From assembly GCF_004016515.1 (NCBI RefSeq), contig NZ_SACT01000001.1:124001-188000 (forward strand): a DNA stretch of 64,000 bases, written 5' to 3'. Under the pieces are notes generated by a model that was not told the origin of the DNA, did no database searches, and saw only the letters and a program-made list of their open reading frames with translations. This DNA comes from Rubrivivax albus (GTDB lineage Bacteria > Pseudomonadota > Gammaproteobacteria > Burkholderiales > Burkholderiaceae_C). Shown here in pieces: positions 53,843 through 62,862 of this stretch. The translations under genes and the position numbers were made by a program. The first letter of the stretch is position 1; each line of letters starts with the position of its first letter.

Positions 53843-54604
53843 TCAGGCAGAGAGCGTCACGACGGCGAGCCCCTTCTCGGCATGCAGGCGCTCGACCAGC
53901 AAAGGGCCATGATCGCGTTACCATGCAGCCACCATGGCCTGCTCCGCGGGGCGATCGGCATCGTCGACGAAGATCCTCGCGCCGGGTGCCAAGCGAGACT
54001 TCAGCCTGGGCAAGGCCGGTGCGCGAGCCTGGGGCGCAGTGCTTTCGGGGGGGCCGTCGATCACCAGCGTACCGACGGGCGGCATGGCGTCAGGCAGGAC
54101 ACTGTCGTCGTACCAAGGGGCCTCGCCGGAGCGGGCGCGCAGCGGCGCGTGGAGCACCGTGGCCCAATCCTGCAGCCCGTGTTCCTTCAGCATCGCACGC
54201 GTCTTCTCGGCATAGGTTGCGTCGTGCTCCAGGCTCCACACGTGACCCCGCGCGTTCAACTGAAGACAACGGGCACTGATGACGGTGGAAGCACCCGAGC
54301 TGCATTCCAGAACGGCCTCCGGACGCTGATCGAGCAGCGCGCGTGCGAGGTGGAGCAGGAAGTCGGGCGACCCAGCCCAGCCGCGCATCGCGGGCAGCGG
54401 CGCCTCCAATTGCAGGAGCCGGCGCAGAGCGTCAGCAGCCTGCAGTTGCCCAAACAATGCTTCAGTTTCCCGGCGGGCAGCTGCGGCGTCATCGGCGATT
54501 TGGTAGGACGCCACATGCAGCCGCCTGACCTTGTGCAGAACCACGGCGCATAGCGCCAGTGCAGCGCTGGCCACCGCCAGTGTCAAGAGTTCAAGCATTG
54601 TCAT
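53843..54604 (-). pseudogene. Class I methyltransferase-like gene with an in-frame stop near its 3' end
   Basis: The open part (53918-54604, 228 residues) has an N-terminal membrane helix and a methyltransferase core: A-V-L-E-C-S-S-G-A-S-T (SAM loop), W-S-L-E-H-D and L-V-I-D-G-P-P. TAA at 53918-53920 follows M-V-A-A-W. In the same frame, the next 24 codons to TGA 53843-53845 read L-L-V-E-R-L-H-A-E-K-G-L-A-V-V-T-L, exactly the conserved C-terminal strand of this methyltransferase type. One base change therefore seems to have cut the protein. It may still be partly active, be read through, or reflect a sequencing error. Confidence 0.75.
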
Positions 54605-54891
54605 CACTGGTTGGTTCTCCGCGATCCCGCGCCTCGCGGCGCGATGCGGCGTCTCCCCATAGGCTAACTGTGGAATCGCTCGCTGCGACGAGGCAATGTG
54701 GGCAGTAGTGCGCAGGGGCAGCATAGAGCGCCGTGGCCGATGCAGCAAAGCGCTCGACCGTTGCAGCAACGGCTACTACGTGATACCCGAAGCTGACCTC
54801 CGATGGCTGGTTGCCCGACTCAGCAACGGCTTCGCGGAGATGCGTGATTCGTGCTCGATCACGCGCAGCGGTGCTCGCTGCCAAGTCCTGC

Positions 54892-56367
54892 TCAACGTGG
54901 CGCGATGCTACGGTGGAACACGAACCTACGACGAAGTTCTTGATATAGCGGTTCCCGTGTGACCGGATGATCTGTCTTTTCGCCGACAAGAATGCCAAGA
55001 ATGATCCCACCGCAGATGACGAGAGTGGTACCGATCAGAGGAAGCGGCTCCGATCGCGACCAACCCATGAATCCAACATACGCAATCGACGGCATTAGCG
55101 CTGCCGCTGTGACCGCGAGCGAGGGGCCTGTAGTTCGGAGGAGGCGTCGACGGAGACCGGGGACTCCCCGCTCGCCTGCGGCAAGGAACATCGGGGCAGC
55201 CGGGAGAGCCGCCAGCAGGAATGCCCATGCCACCGATTCGATGGTCCCCCAGATGGTCACAGCCCCTATCACAATGGCCAGCCGCATGGGCTGAACGACG
55301 AACTCGGTTCTTGTAACGAGTTCGATCCTTCCAACTGCGACCAGAGCAGTTGATACCAGGCTTGTAAGGGCGCCAATCGCACCGGCCAGTGCAAACACGG
55401 GTACAAGCGGAGCTGCTGCGTCCCACTGCGGCCCAAACATGACCCGCAGGAACTCCAACGAGAAGATGGACAGGAATCCGTAGAAGGGCCATGCAAAACC
55501 GGTCACGATGGCCACGCTGTGCCGGAACCGCGAAACAAGTTCGTCTCCACCCCGGTGTGCTTCCGCGAAGGCGGGAAGCGCCACGTTGCGTACCGCGTTC
55601 ATCACGTCTCGGTGGAAGAGGTTGACCACGCCCTGCGCGCGGCTGACCAGCGCGACCGGCTGAAACCCCAGCACCTTGCCGACCACCAGATCGTTGGCGT
55701 CCATCGACAGCGTCGTCACGACGTTCGTCGCTGCGCTCTGCCCGCCGAAGGCGAGCACCGGCCGCCAATGCACCAAGGTGGGCCGGAAGACCCGGCGATC
55801 GTCGGAGGCCAGCCAGGTGCCTACCGCCGTGCAGAGGTTCTGCAGCACGGCGCCCACCGCCATGCTGTCGCTGCCCATGCCCTGCCAAGCCAGCAGCACG
55901 GTCACCACGAGGCTGATCGCCGTGGCGGTCAGCGACACGTACAGCAGGGCCTTGAACCTCATCTCGCGCCGCAGCAACGACATCCTGACCGTGCAGAACG
56001 GCAGCACCAGGAAGCTCAGCGCCGCGATGCGCATCGTCAGCGTCATGCCTGATTCGCCGTAGAACCCGGCCGCCCATGGCGCCAGCGCGAACACCGCTGC
56101 GAACAGGCCGCCGCCCAGCAGCAGCGAAACACCAAAGGCCGTGCCGATCTGGCTGTCGTCGACCTCCGGCGCCTGGATGAGGTAGCTCCCGATGCCGAAG
56201 TCCCGCAGCACGTGGGCCACGCCCAGCACGGCCAGCGTCACCGAGTACTGGCCGATCTCGTGCGGGGTCAGCAACCGTGCCAGGATCATGTTGCTTGCCA
56301 ACGCAAGCAGGATCGACAGGTAGCGCTCCAGGAAGGACAGCGCCAGGGCCTTACGAACGCTCGTCAT
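54892..56367 (-). CDS. Wzx-like polysaccharide flippase (MATE/MOP superfamily)
   Basis: The ATG at 56367 overlaps the stop of the upstream gene (ATGA) and gives 491 residues with about 12-14 membrane segments. Conserved parts include N-M-I-L-A-R-L-L-T-P-H-E-I-G and D-F-G-I-G-S-Y-L-I-Q near the start. It should move undecaprenyl-linked repeat units across the inner membrane. The last third (about 54892-55500) is poorer in G+C than the rest. Confidence 0.9.
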   Translation of the reverse strand: MTSVRKALALSFLERYLSILLALASNMILARLLTPHEIGQYSVTLAVLGVAHVLRDFGIGSYLIQAPEVDDSQIGTAFGVSLLLGGGLFAAVFALAPWAAGFYGESGMTLTMRIAALSFLVLPFCTVRMSLLRREMRFKALLYVSLTATAISLVVTVLLAWQGMGSDSMAVGAVLQNLCTAVGTWLASDDRRVFRPTLVHWRPVLAFGGQSAATNVVTTLSMDANDLVVGKVLGFQPVALVSRAQGVVNLFHRDVMNAVRNVALPAFAEAHRGGDELVSRFRHSVAIVTGFAWPFYGFLSIFSLEFLRVMFGPQWDAAAPLVPVFALAGAIGALTSLVSTALVAVGRIELVTRTEFVVQPMRLAIVIGAVTIWGTIESVAWAFLLAALPAAPMFLAAGERGVPGLRRRLLRTTGPSLAVTAAALMPSIAYVGFMGWSRSEPLPLIGTTLVICGGIILGILVGEKTDHPVTREPLYQELRRRFVFHRSIAPR

Positions 56368-57335
56368 CGCACCTGGGGGGCGTTCGTCAGGCGCTGCACG
56401 CCGGTCTTCAGCAGTGCCTGGGCGGTCTTGAACCACCAGCGCGGCCGCGTGGGTTCGTTGCGCAGCAGGCGGCCGAACCCCTGCAAGGCCAGCCGCGCGT
56501 CACCCTGCAGCAGGTGGGTGCCGGCGTGGTCGAGCTCCAGGCGCTGCAGTCTGCGCTGCAGGGCCTGCGTGTCCACCTGGGCGCCGTCCGGGCCCGTACC
56601 GCCCCAGCGCGACAGCGCGCGCTGCACCACCTCGAGTTCCCAGTTGCGCACGTAGGGGCGCCGGGACGTGCTGCCCGGCGCCACCCGGTAGAGCGCACCC
56701 ACGGACGCGAGCTTGATGATGGGGCCTTCCCGCGACAGGCGCAGCCAGAGGTCGTAGTCCTCGCCCACGCGAAGGTCGGGGTCGAAGCCGCCCAGGCGCT
56801 GCAGCGTCTCCCGGCGCACCATCACCGTCGTCGTCAGCATGCACACGTCCAGCAGCAGCCGCGTGTAGAGCCAGCCACTGAGCGCCCGGTCGATGTCGTC
56901 GGTCACCACCGAGTGCACCAGCGCAGCCGGTGCAACGAAGGAGCCGTTGGCCTCGGGGTGCCAGAAGTGCCAACCCGTGAACACGGCCGCGGCCGACGTG
57001 TTCCGGCCCAGGGCCCGGCACTGGGCAGCGAGCTTGCCGGGCAGCCACTGGTCGTCGCTGTCCAGGAAGGCCACGTATTGGCCCCGGGCCTCGGCCAGCG
57101 CGCGGTTGCGTGCCGCCTGTGGCCCCGCATTGGCCTGGCTCACGACGCGCACACATGGGCCGTGCGCTCGTGCGCGGGCGACGGTGTCGTCCTGCGATCC
57201 GTCGTCGACCACGACGACCTCGAGTGTCACGCCCTGCTGCCGCAGCGCACTGTCCAGCGCGGCGTCGATGGTGGCTGCGGCGTTGTACGCCGGCATCAGG
57301 ACACTGACGTACGGCGCGTGCGGGGGGATGTTCAC
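56364..57335 (-). CDS. Glycosyltransferase family 2
   Basis: GTG 57335 begins two bases after the upstream stop and gives 323 residues; the longer frame to 58187 covers the TPR gene and is rejected. The GT-A fold shows V-L-M-P-A-Y-N-A, V-V-V-V-D-D-G-S-Q-D-D and F-L-D-S-D-D-Q-W, then G-E-D-Y-D-L-W-L. Sugar unknown. It is translationally coupled to the flippase gene. Confidence 0.9.
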   Translation of the reverse strand: MNIPPHAPYVSVLMPAYNAAATIDAALDSALRQQGVTLEVVVVDDGSQDDTVARARAHGPCVRVVSQANAGPQAARNRALAEARGQYVAFLDSDDQWLPGKLAAQCRALGRNTSAAAVFTGWHFWHPEANGSFVAPAALVHSVVTDDIDRALSGWLYTRLLLDVCMLTTTVMVRRETLQRLGGFDPDLRVGEDYDLWLRLSREGPIIKLASVGALYRVAPGSTSRRPYVRNWELEVVQRALSRWGGTGPDGAQVDTQALQRRLQRLELDHAGTHLLQGDARLALQGFGRLLRNEPTRPRWWFKTAQALLKTGVQRLTNAPQVR

Positions 57336-57337
57336 CG

Positions 57338-58051
57338 TCAGCCGCCGGGCGTCGCGGCAGCCGAGGCTGCGCCCGGGCCGGCCTCGGGTTCGCGCCACTG
57401 CCCTGCACGCACCAGCGACTCCATGAGCTCCCGCCGCGGAAGGCCCAGGGCCATGGCCCGGTGCGCCTGCGCAAGCGCCTTGTCGTGGCGCCCGAGCTCG
57501 AAGTACAGCAGCCCGATGTTGTAGTGCGACATCGGGCGCTCGCCAGCGTGCTCCAGCGCGATGTCCAGCTGGCGCTCCGCGTCCGCAGGGCGCTTCCGGG
57601 CGTGCAGGAACTGGGCGTACATGCTGCGCGCCACGGTGTCGTCGGGCCGGAAGCGGAGTGCCCGGTCGAACCAGCATTCCACGGTGATCTTGCCGCCCGG
57701 GGCCGGGTCGGCATGGTGCCGGTCGGACAGGCGCCACATGGTCAGCAATGCACGGTGGTGGTTGGGGTAGACCTCCAGCGTGTAGGCCACGTCGGCGGCC
57801 ATGTCCTGCATCATGGTGGTGCCTGGCCGCACCATGGCCTCGATGCCGGGCGTGAAATGCACGCGTTCCACGATGGCGCGCTGCTCCGCCGTCGTGGCCC
57901 GGTAGTCCCAGGGGCCGAAGTGGTTGACGAAGGGGTTGCCGCAGGCCTGCGGCCCGGTCTGCGCCCAGACTGCCGGTGCAGCACATGCCAGCAGGCCGAA
58001 CGACACGCATGCAGCACGCAGCAAGGTGTTCAGCGGTGGTGGGGCAGACAT
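57338..58051 (-). CDS. Exported tetratricopeptide-repeat protein
   Basis: The ATG at 58051 gives 237 residues with a signal peptide (L-L-A-C-A-A-P-A-V-W-A-Q) and TPR-like helices in the second half (A-E-R-Q-L-D-I-A-L-E-H-A, M-S-H-Y-N-I-G-L-L-Y-F-E-L-G-R-H-D-K-A). An N-terminal part with C-G-N-P-F-V-N-H-F-G-P-W-D-Y-R is not one I recognise. Likely periplasmic; role unknown. It is the first gene of a coupled set ending at the flippase. Confidence 0.75.
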   Translation of the reverse strand: MSAPPPLNTLLRAACVSFGLLACAAPAVWAQTGPQACGNPFVNHFGPWDYRATTAEQRAIVERVHFTPGIEAMVRPGTTMMQDMAADVAYTLEVYPNHHRALLTMWRLSDRHHADPAPGGKITVECWFDRALRFRPDDTVARSMYAQFLHARKRPADAERQLDIALEHAGERPMSHYNIGLLYFELGRHDKALAQAHRAMALGLPRRELMESLVRAGQWREPEAGPGAASAAATPGG

Positions 58052-58185
58052 GTGGAGCAGTGACCTCGGCAACGGCCGAGGCTCGCCCCCGGCACCGATG
58101 CGTCGGGCGCTGCAGCGGCGCCCTCGCCGCGCTGATCCTAGCAGCGCCAGCCGGCACGGCATACGCAGCAGCGGTGCAGGAATGC

Positions 58186-58213
58186 ACACCGCTGCCGCGC
58201 GCGGCAGTGGTGT
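58186..58213 (-). terminator. Stem-loop after the kelch-like PEP-CTERM gene
   Basis: A palindrome of 14 paired positions (one G-T mismatch, at 58191/58208) lies 2 bases past the stop of the minus-strand gene at 58215. It is G+C-rich with little T after it. Likely the terminator between this gene and the TPR gene. Confidence 0.55.
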
Positions 58214-58214
58214 C

Positions 58215-59753
58215 TCAGCGCAGCGCCGCGGCCTTGTGGCGCCGCCAGGCCACGAGCACGCCGGCACCGGCCAGCAGCAGTGCGGCCGAAGCAGGCTCGG
58301 GCACCGGGGCGGTCATCGGCTTGTATAGCCAGACGGCGGCGTCCCGGGTGGTGTTGTCGAACTGGTCCAGGGCGATGAACGCGCCGAGTTCGGCCACGTA
58401 CAGCCACTTGCCCAGCACGCCGGATTCGATGCCGTTGACCGAGAAGTCACCGTCGGGCTGCGTGGCGGTGGTGCTCTGGAGTTCCACCACGGTCCAGATG
58501 GTGTCCAGGGCGCCGTCGGTGGTGAACTCGGCTTCCGTGGCCCATACGGTGCCACGATCCCGCCCATCCCAGAGGAAGAACTTGCCGGATGCTTCGTCGA
58601 ACGCGATGCCGTGTTGGCGGTTGATTTCGAACGCTGCACCAGTGGCGTCAACCAGTGTGATGTAGCGATCGAACAGGCAGCGATCGGACTGCTGGTCGAA
58701 TGTGAACGTGCAGTCCACGACACTCCCCGCGCCGTCGGACGGCAGGGCATTCAGATCCCAAACGCTCAGGCCGGCCCAGTTGGGGCTGACTGCGGATGTT
58801 TGCACGAACAGGCCGTTGTGGGAATCGATCGCCGCGGTGCTCTGGAAAGCGGGGGCATACCAGCTCACTCCGACGCGGTTGAACCGTCCTGCTTCGCCCG
58901 CACGTACATCACCCAGTTCGTATCTATACAAGGACTGCCACCCGGAGGCGTTGGAGTCGGAGGTGACGTAGATGACGTCCTTGCCGTTTTCGGTGCGGTA
59001 GGCGGTGGCGGTCTCGATCTGGCTGGGCCCCGGGCCGCTGCCCACCCAGTTGCCACGCTGGTTCGTCCACATGTTGCCGCCCAGCGTCTGTGGCAGGTAG
59101 CCGGAGCCGTCGACACCACCGACCTTGTTGGCGTCGGCCTTTCGCGGGTCCCACATCCAGGGGCCGGCCGGCACGGGTTTGCCGTCAGGGCCGCGCACGA
59201 CGAAACTGCCCCCGCTGTTGAAGGCGGCGCCGCCGAAGGTGACGAACATGTCGTTCACCGGCACGTACAGGTTGTTGTCGTAGGTGTGCGCCGATTGCGG
59301 GGAGGCGTCGTCGACGGTGAAGAAGGTGGACGTGCTGCCGTACTGCGTCATCCGGGTGGGCAGCGACCCGCGCGTCCAGGTGCCGTCCGTCCCCTGCCAG
59401 AGGTACATCTCGTTGCCCATGTAGTTCGCGTGTCCGCCACCCCACAGCTGCAACTGGCCCCGTTGCGAGTCCCAGGCCATCGAGCTCCAGGCGGTGACGA
59501 CGGTTGCCGGGTTGGAGTAGCTGCCCGGTGACAGCCCGCCCTCGGCCGGGCTGGCCCATGCGCTGGAGAACGCGGTCGTGTTGACCTGGACCCAGCCGCC
59601 CTCGGGCGTGGCATCCAGCAGCCCCTGCAGGTAGCTGAGATCCGCCGCGGCGCCCGGGATCGACACGCAGAGCGCCGCCGCCATCGCGACCGAGCGCCAC
59701 GCCGTGACGGGTACCTGCGCGCCGGACTTGCTGGACCTGCGGGATGACGACAT
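58215..59753 (-). CDS. PEP-CTERM protein with kelch/galactose-oxidase-like repeats
   Basis: ATG 59753 follows GAGGAG and gives 512 residues with a signal peptide (A-L-C-V-S-I-P-G-A-A-A-D). Repeats such as S-M-A-W-D-S-Q-R-G-Q-L-Q-L-W-G-G-G-H-A and Y-D-N-N-L-Y-V-P-V-N-D-M-F-V-T-F-G-G-A suggest a kelch propeller. The tail is P-E-P at 485-487, a hydrophobic helix, then A-W-R-R-H-K. It should be sorted by XrtA. I see no sigma-54 site upstream, unlike pepA. Confidence 0.8.
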   Translation of the reverse strand: MSSSRRSSKSGAQVPVTAWRSVAMAAALCVSIPGAAADLSYLQGLLDATPEGGWVQVNTTAFSSAWASPAEGGLSPGSYSNPATVVTAWSSMAWDSQRGQLQLWGGGHANYMGNEMYLWQGTDGTWTRGSLPTRMTQYGSTSTFFTVDDASPQSAHTYDNNLYVPVNDMFVTFGGAAFNSGGSFVVRGPDGKPVPAGPWMWDPRKADANKVGGVDGSGYLPQTLGGNMWTNQRGNWVGSGPGPSQIETATAYRTENGKDVIYVTSDSNASGWQSLYRYELGDVRAGEAGRFNRVGVSWYAPAFQSTAAIDSHNGLFVQTSAVSPNWAGLSVWDLNALPSDGAGSVVDCTFTFDQQSDRCLFDRYITLVDATGAAFEINRQHGIAFDEASGKFFLWDGRDRGTVWATEAEFTTDGALDTIWTVVELQSTTATQPDGDFSVNGIESGVLGKWLYVAELGAFIALDQFDNTTRDAAVWLYKPMTAPVPEPASAALLLAGAGVLVAWRRHKAAALR

Positions 59754-59853
59754 GCTGGGCTCCTCACGGTTTGGCTGTAGGTGGTGCGGCAACTGCTTCC
59801 AGGAAAACAGTCCACCGAATCTGACGCTATCAAGCGGCCACGCGGGCGAGAAG

Positions 59854-59870
59854 CCCCCGGATCGCGGGGG
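59854..59870. terminator. Stem-loop between the GNAT and PEP-CTERM genes
   Basis: CCCCCG (59854-59859) pairs with CGGGGG (59865-59870) around GATCG in the 184-base gap. On the minus strand it comes 67 bases after the GNAT stop. It is a possible terminator of the acyl module. Confidence 0.5.
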
Positions 59871-59937
59871 AAGTGCCGCATCCTGGTGTGCTGCTGGCGC
59901 ACTCGCCGCAGCGGCGCCTGTGTTCTCCGCAGCAGCG

Positions 59938-60663
59938 TCAGCCGGCGGGGTGGCGCGTGGGCTGCGTCTCGGGCGGGTGCAGCGCCATGACGAAGCCGCC
60001 GGACCGGCCCACGGTCCACTGCCGCTGGGAACCATCCAGCGGCCGGGCCCAGGCCGCTTCCCACGTGCCCAGTTTCAGGACGGTGACGTGGCCGACGGTC
60101 CGGATGCCCAGCCGGGCGTGGCTGCGCAGCGATGCCGCGTTGAACCGGTTGATGCGGCTCAGACTCCAGCGCACGCCCTGTGCCGCCAGCGCTGCGTCCA
60201 CGGCCGCCCACAGCCGCGCCATCGTGCGGGTCGCGCGGTAGGCCGGCTCCACGTAGACGTCGTAGTCCCAGACCGTGCTGGCCGGGTCGGCCATCACATA
60301 GCGACCGCGAACCTCGTCCTCGTCGTAACTGGACCTGGCGATCCACACGTAGCCGGCGAACACGCCCTTGACCCAGGCCACGTGGCATTCGTGGCCCGCG
60401 CCGAAGCGCTGGGCGATGACGGCGGCCGGGCGCGGGAACCGGGAGACCACCGGGTCGTTCGGGTCGATGCGGCGAACGGTGGTGCCGGGGTCGGGTCGGA
60501 CCGCCTTCAGTGCCTGGTTGCCGACCGGCTGTGCCACCAGCACGTACGGCACCACACCGGCACGGCTGCCTGCCAGCCGCTGGAGCAGCCGGTGGACCAG
60601 ATACAGCGCCGCGACGCGGGCACCGCCCAACTCTGCGGCCAGGGCACGCCAGCGCGCGATCAC
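59938..60663 (-). CDS. GNAT-family N-acyltransferase
   Basis: GTG 60663 overlaps the hydrolase stop (GTGA) and gives 241 residues. The GNAT-like core is seen in Y-D-V-Y-V-E-P-A-Y-R-A-T-R-T-M-A-R-L (acyl-CoA loop) and in F-N-A-A-S-L-R-S-H-A-R-L-G, which is a common GNAT end. It lies last in a run with two hydrolases and an acyl carrier protein, so it may move an acyl group to a sugar amine. Donor and acceptor are unknown. Confidence 0.78.
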   Translation of the reverse strand: MIARWRALAAELGGARVAALYLVHRLLQRLAGSRAGVVPYVLVAQPVGNQALKAVRPDPGTTVRRIDPNDPVVSRFPRPAAVIAQRFGAGHECHVAWVKGVFAGYVWIARSSYDEDEVRGRYVMADPASTVWDYDVYVEPAYRATRTMARLWAAVDAALAAQGVRWSLSRINRFNAASLRSHARLGIRTVGHVTVLKLGTWEAAWARPLDGSQRQWTVGRSGGFVMALHPPETQPTRHPAG

Positions 60664-61574
60664 GGCTGCCCCGCGTCTTGCGTGCCGCAGACGCCTTGGA
60701 GCCACTGCAGCGTCCGTGCGTCGACCTCGCTGGCGTGCTCCGGTGCGGAGAACGTGTGGTCGGCGTCCGGCAGGTGGCAGGTCGTGGTGGTGGCGCGGCC
60801 CAGCACGTCCTGCCATCGCTGCTCGGCCGAGACCGTCTCCAGGAATTCCTTGGCCGTGTAGTCGCGGCCGCTCAGGACGAACAGCATGGGGCCGTCGAAC
60901 AGCCGAGCCGCGTGCAGCATGCGGTCGGTGAACGGGCTGTCGGGCCCGGGCCGGCTGTTGGCAGCGGACCTGTCAGCGCCACCCGGCCGGGTCATGGCGG
61001 TCCGCAGGTTGCCGATCAGTTCAGCCACTGCCTTGGCTGCAACCTGGCCGGAGAGCAGCTTGCGCCAGAACTCGGGCTGCTTCAGGCGGTCTCGGTAGTA
61101 GTGCTTGACGTTGGCGCGGGCCAGGGTTTCCGCGGAGCGGACCCACGGGTTCAGAAGCACCAGCCCTGCGACGCGCGCATCGCCAGTGGCGAACAGGTAC
61201 AGCAGGCTTGCCGATGCGCCGTCGCACAGCCCCCACAACACCACGCGGCGCACTTCGGGACAGTGCCGCTGCAACGTCGAGATGCCGGCCTCGATGTCGT
61301 CGTCGAGCTGCGTGAAGTCGCGACGTTCACCACTGGAGTCGCCCATGCCTCGCACATCGAAGCGCAGCGTCGGCACGCCGTTCGAGGCGAGGGTGCGCGC
61401 CAGCTGTACGAAGTGCCGGTGGCTTCCAATCCGCACCTGCGGCCCGCCAACGACGATCAGCACAGCAATGTCGCCAAGGGCCTGCTTCTTCGGCACGGCG
61501 GCGATGCCGACGAGGCGCTCACCCGCACAGTCGAAGCTCAGGGCTTCCTCCGAGAACGCCCCATGGCCGCTCAT
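60660..61574 (-). CDS. Exosortase A system alpha/beta hydrolase 1
   Basis: The 304 residues begin at ATG 61574, overlapping the stop of hydrolase 2. The fold is complete, with G-G-P-Q-V-R-I-G-S-H-R as the oxyanion side. The nucleophile elbow is G-L-C-D-G with Cys117 in place of Ser, and D-A-D-H-T-F holds the likely His. It matches the hydrolase pair known from XrtA loci. The reaction is not known; thioesterase or acyltransferase action with the nearby carrier protein is possible. Confidence 0.88.
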   Translation of the reverse strand: MSGHGAFSEEALSFDCAGERLVGIAAVPKKQALGDIAVLIVVGGPQVRIGSHRHFVQLARTLASNGVPTLRFDVRGMGDSSGERRDFTQLDDDIEAGISTLQRHCPEVRRVVLWGLCDGASASLLYLFATGDARVAGLVLLNPWVRSAETLARANVKHYYRDRLKQPEFWRKLLSGQVAAKAVAELIGNLRTAMTRPGGADRSAANSRPGPDSPFTDRMLHAARLFDGPMLFVLSGRDYTAKEFLETVSAEQRWQDVLGRATTTTCHLPDADHTFSAPEHASEVDARTLQWLQGVCGTQDAGQP

Positions 61575-62449
61575 GCCGGTCCGCCGCATCGCGCGTTGTT
61601 GCGCTCTTCAGGCAGCAGTTGCAGGCTGAGGTCGATCAGCGCGGGTGCCTCCTCGATCTCCACGGTCTGCCAGAAGGGACTTCCCTGCACGGCATGCCAG
61701 GCACTGCACCAGCCCGCGTGCGACCAGGCCGCCAGCGCGGTGCGCGCGGCAGGCCCAGGTTCGCCGGCCGGTTGCGTGGCAACTTCGAGCCACAGCATGC
61801 GCTGACGGTGTTCCACCGGTGCCGGCCCCGAGCGCGGCGGGTCCAGCGTGGCAGCCTGAAGACCGGCAAGCAGCCCGGGGCTGAGCGTGTACCCGGCCAC
61901 CTCCACGGGTTGACCCGCTTCGATGCGAGCGCGCAGCGCAGCCATGGCCGTCTTGGACTGCCCGGAGGCCATGTCTGCGGCCGCCTTGATGCGCAGGAAC
62001 TGTTGCAGCACGGTCTGGCCACGCGTTGCCGGCTGCCAGAGCAAATGATTGGCCTCGAACGGCAGGCGAGCGCCAGTGGCCGCGGACAGCAGCGTGCCGG
62101 CGCGAAGCCCCCAGAGCCAGAGAGGCACGCCGGGATGCTGCTGCACCAGCCATTGCGCTGCTTCGCACGCGTCGTCCAGCCATGCATCCCAGGTTGCATC
62201 GGCGAAGTCGCCGCTGCTGTCGCCGCAACCCAGGAGATCGATCTGCAGAACGGCCCAACCCGCCGAAGCGAACGAACGCGCCGCGAGGGCTGCCATGCGG
62301 CGGCTCTTGTTCATCTCCTCGGCCCAGGGAGGCAGATACAGGAGCGCTCCCAGGGTGGGCACGCCGGCCGGCGGCGTATGGTGAAGGTAGAGCCGCTGCC
62401 CGCCAGATGCCGCCGGGCGAAGGAAGGCCTGAAGCGGCGGCGGGGTCAT
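61571..62449 (-). CDS. Exosortase A system alpha/beta hydrolase 2
   Basis: The ATG at 62449 gives 292 residues. The N-terminal part has L-P-P-W-A-E-E-M-N-K-S-R and L-L-G-C-G-D-S-S-G-D-F. At the place of the nucleophile elbow the sequence is G-L-R-A-G (Arg116), so the usual Ser or Cys is missing. It may be a non-catalytic partner of hydrolase 1. The two overlap by four bases (ATGA) and are probably made in equal amounts. Confidence 0.87.
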   Translation of the reverse strand: MTPPPLQAFLRPAASGGQRLYLHHTPPAGVPTLGALLYLPPWAEEMNKSRRMAALAARSFASAGWAVLQIDLLGCGDSSGDFADATWDAWLDDACEAAQWLVQQHPGVPLWLWGLRAGTLLSAATGARLPFEANHLLWQPATRGQTVLQQFLRIKAAADMASGQSKTAMAALRARIEAGQPVEVAGYTLSPGLLAGLQAATLDPPRSGPAPVEHRQRMLWLEVATQPAGEPGPAARTALAAWSHAGWCSAWHAVQGSPFWQTVEIEEAPALIDLSLQLLPEERNNARCGGPA

Positions 62450-62498
62450 GGCGCGGCGCAACCCATGCCGTCGAGGGACCGCTGCGTTGGCCCGAAGC

Positions 62499-62750
62499 TC
62501 AAGTGCCCGTCTTGGCGGCGACGAAGTCGCGCAGGCTGGCGACCGTCGCGAACGTGTCGCCGCCGATCTCGTCGTCGTCCACGGTGATGTCGAACCGTTC
62601 TTCGAGGGACGTGATCAGCGTCACGACCGCCATGCTGTCGAGTTCTGGAATGGCGCCCAGCAGGGCGGTGTTCGCGTCGAACGTGAGGGCGCGGCCGCCT
62701 AGGCTGAGCACTTCGTCGAGGATGCGCAGGACTTCGGTCTGGGTGTCCAT
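62499..62750 (-). CDS. Acyl carrier protein
   Basis: The 83-residue protein has the carrier site I-P-E-L-D-S-M-A-V with Ser39 expected to carry phosphopantetheine, and the helices of a small ACP. It precedes the hydrolase pair by ~49 bases. It is distinct from the housekeeping AcpP, and probably serves an XrtA-linked acyl pathway. Confidence 0.9.
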   Translation of the reverse strand: MDTQTEVLRILDEVLSLGGRALTFDANTALLGAIPELDSMAVVTLITSLEERFDITVDDDEIGGDTFATVASLRDFVAAKTGT

Positions 62751-62862
62751 GGGGTTTCCGGTCGGTGCGCCGGGATGGGGCGCGTACGTTCGATCTGGTC
62801 GCGATTCTAGAAACCGTCGCGTATGCGTCCGGGCGCCGCAATGCCGCGGTGTCGTGAGCTTT

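Noticed and set aside
54605..54891. A gene in the gap between the broken methyltransferase and the flippase
   Set aside because: Frames here have no start with ribosome site and no recognisable motif. I see nothing in this 287-base stretch beyond a lower G+C content.
56364..58187. Single 607-residue fused protein covering the GT2 and TPR regions
   Set aside because: The TPR gene uses another frame with signal peptide and normal end at 57338; the GT2 has its own GTG start at 57335. The upper part of the long frame is a shadow.
59789..59803. Possible sigma-54 site upstream of the kelch-like PEP-CTERM gene
   Set aside because: On the minus strand TGG and TTGC are present, but the GG to GC distance is 10 rather than 12 and the CAC part is missing.
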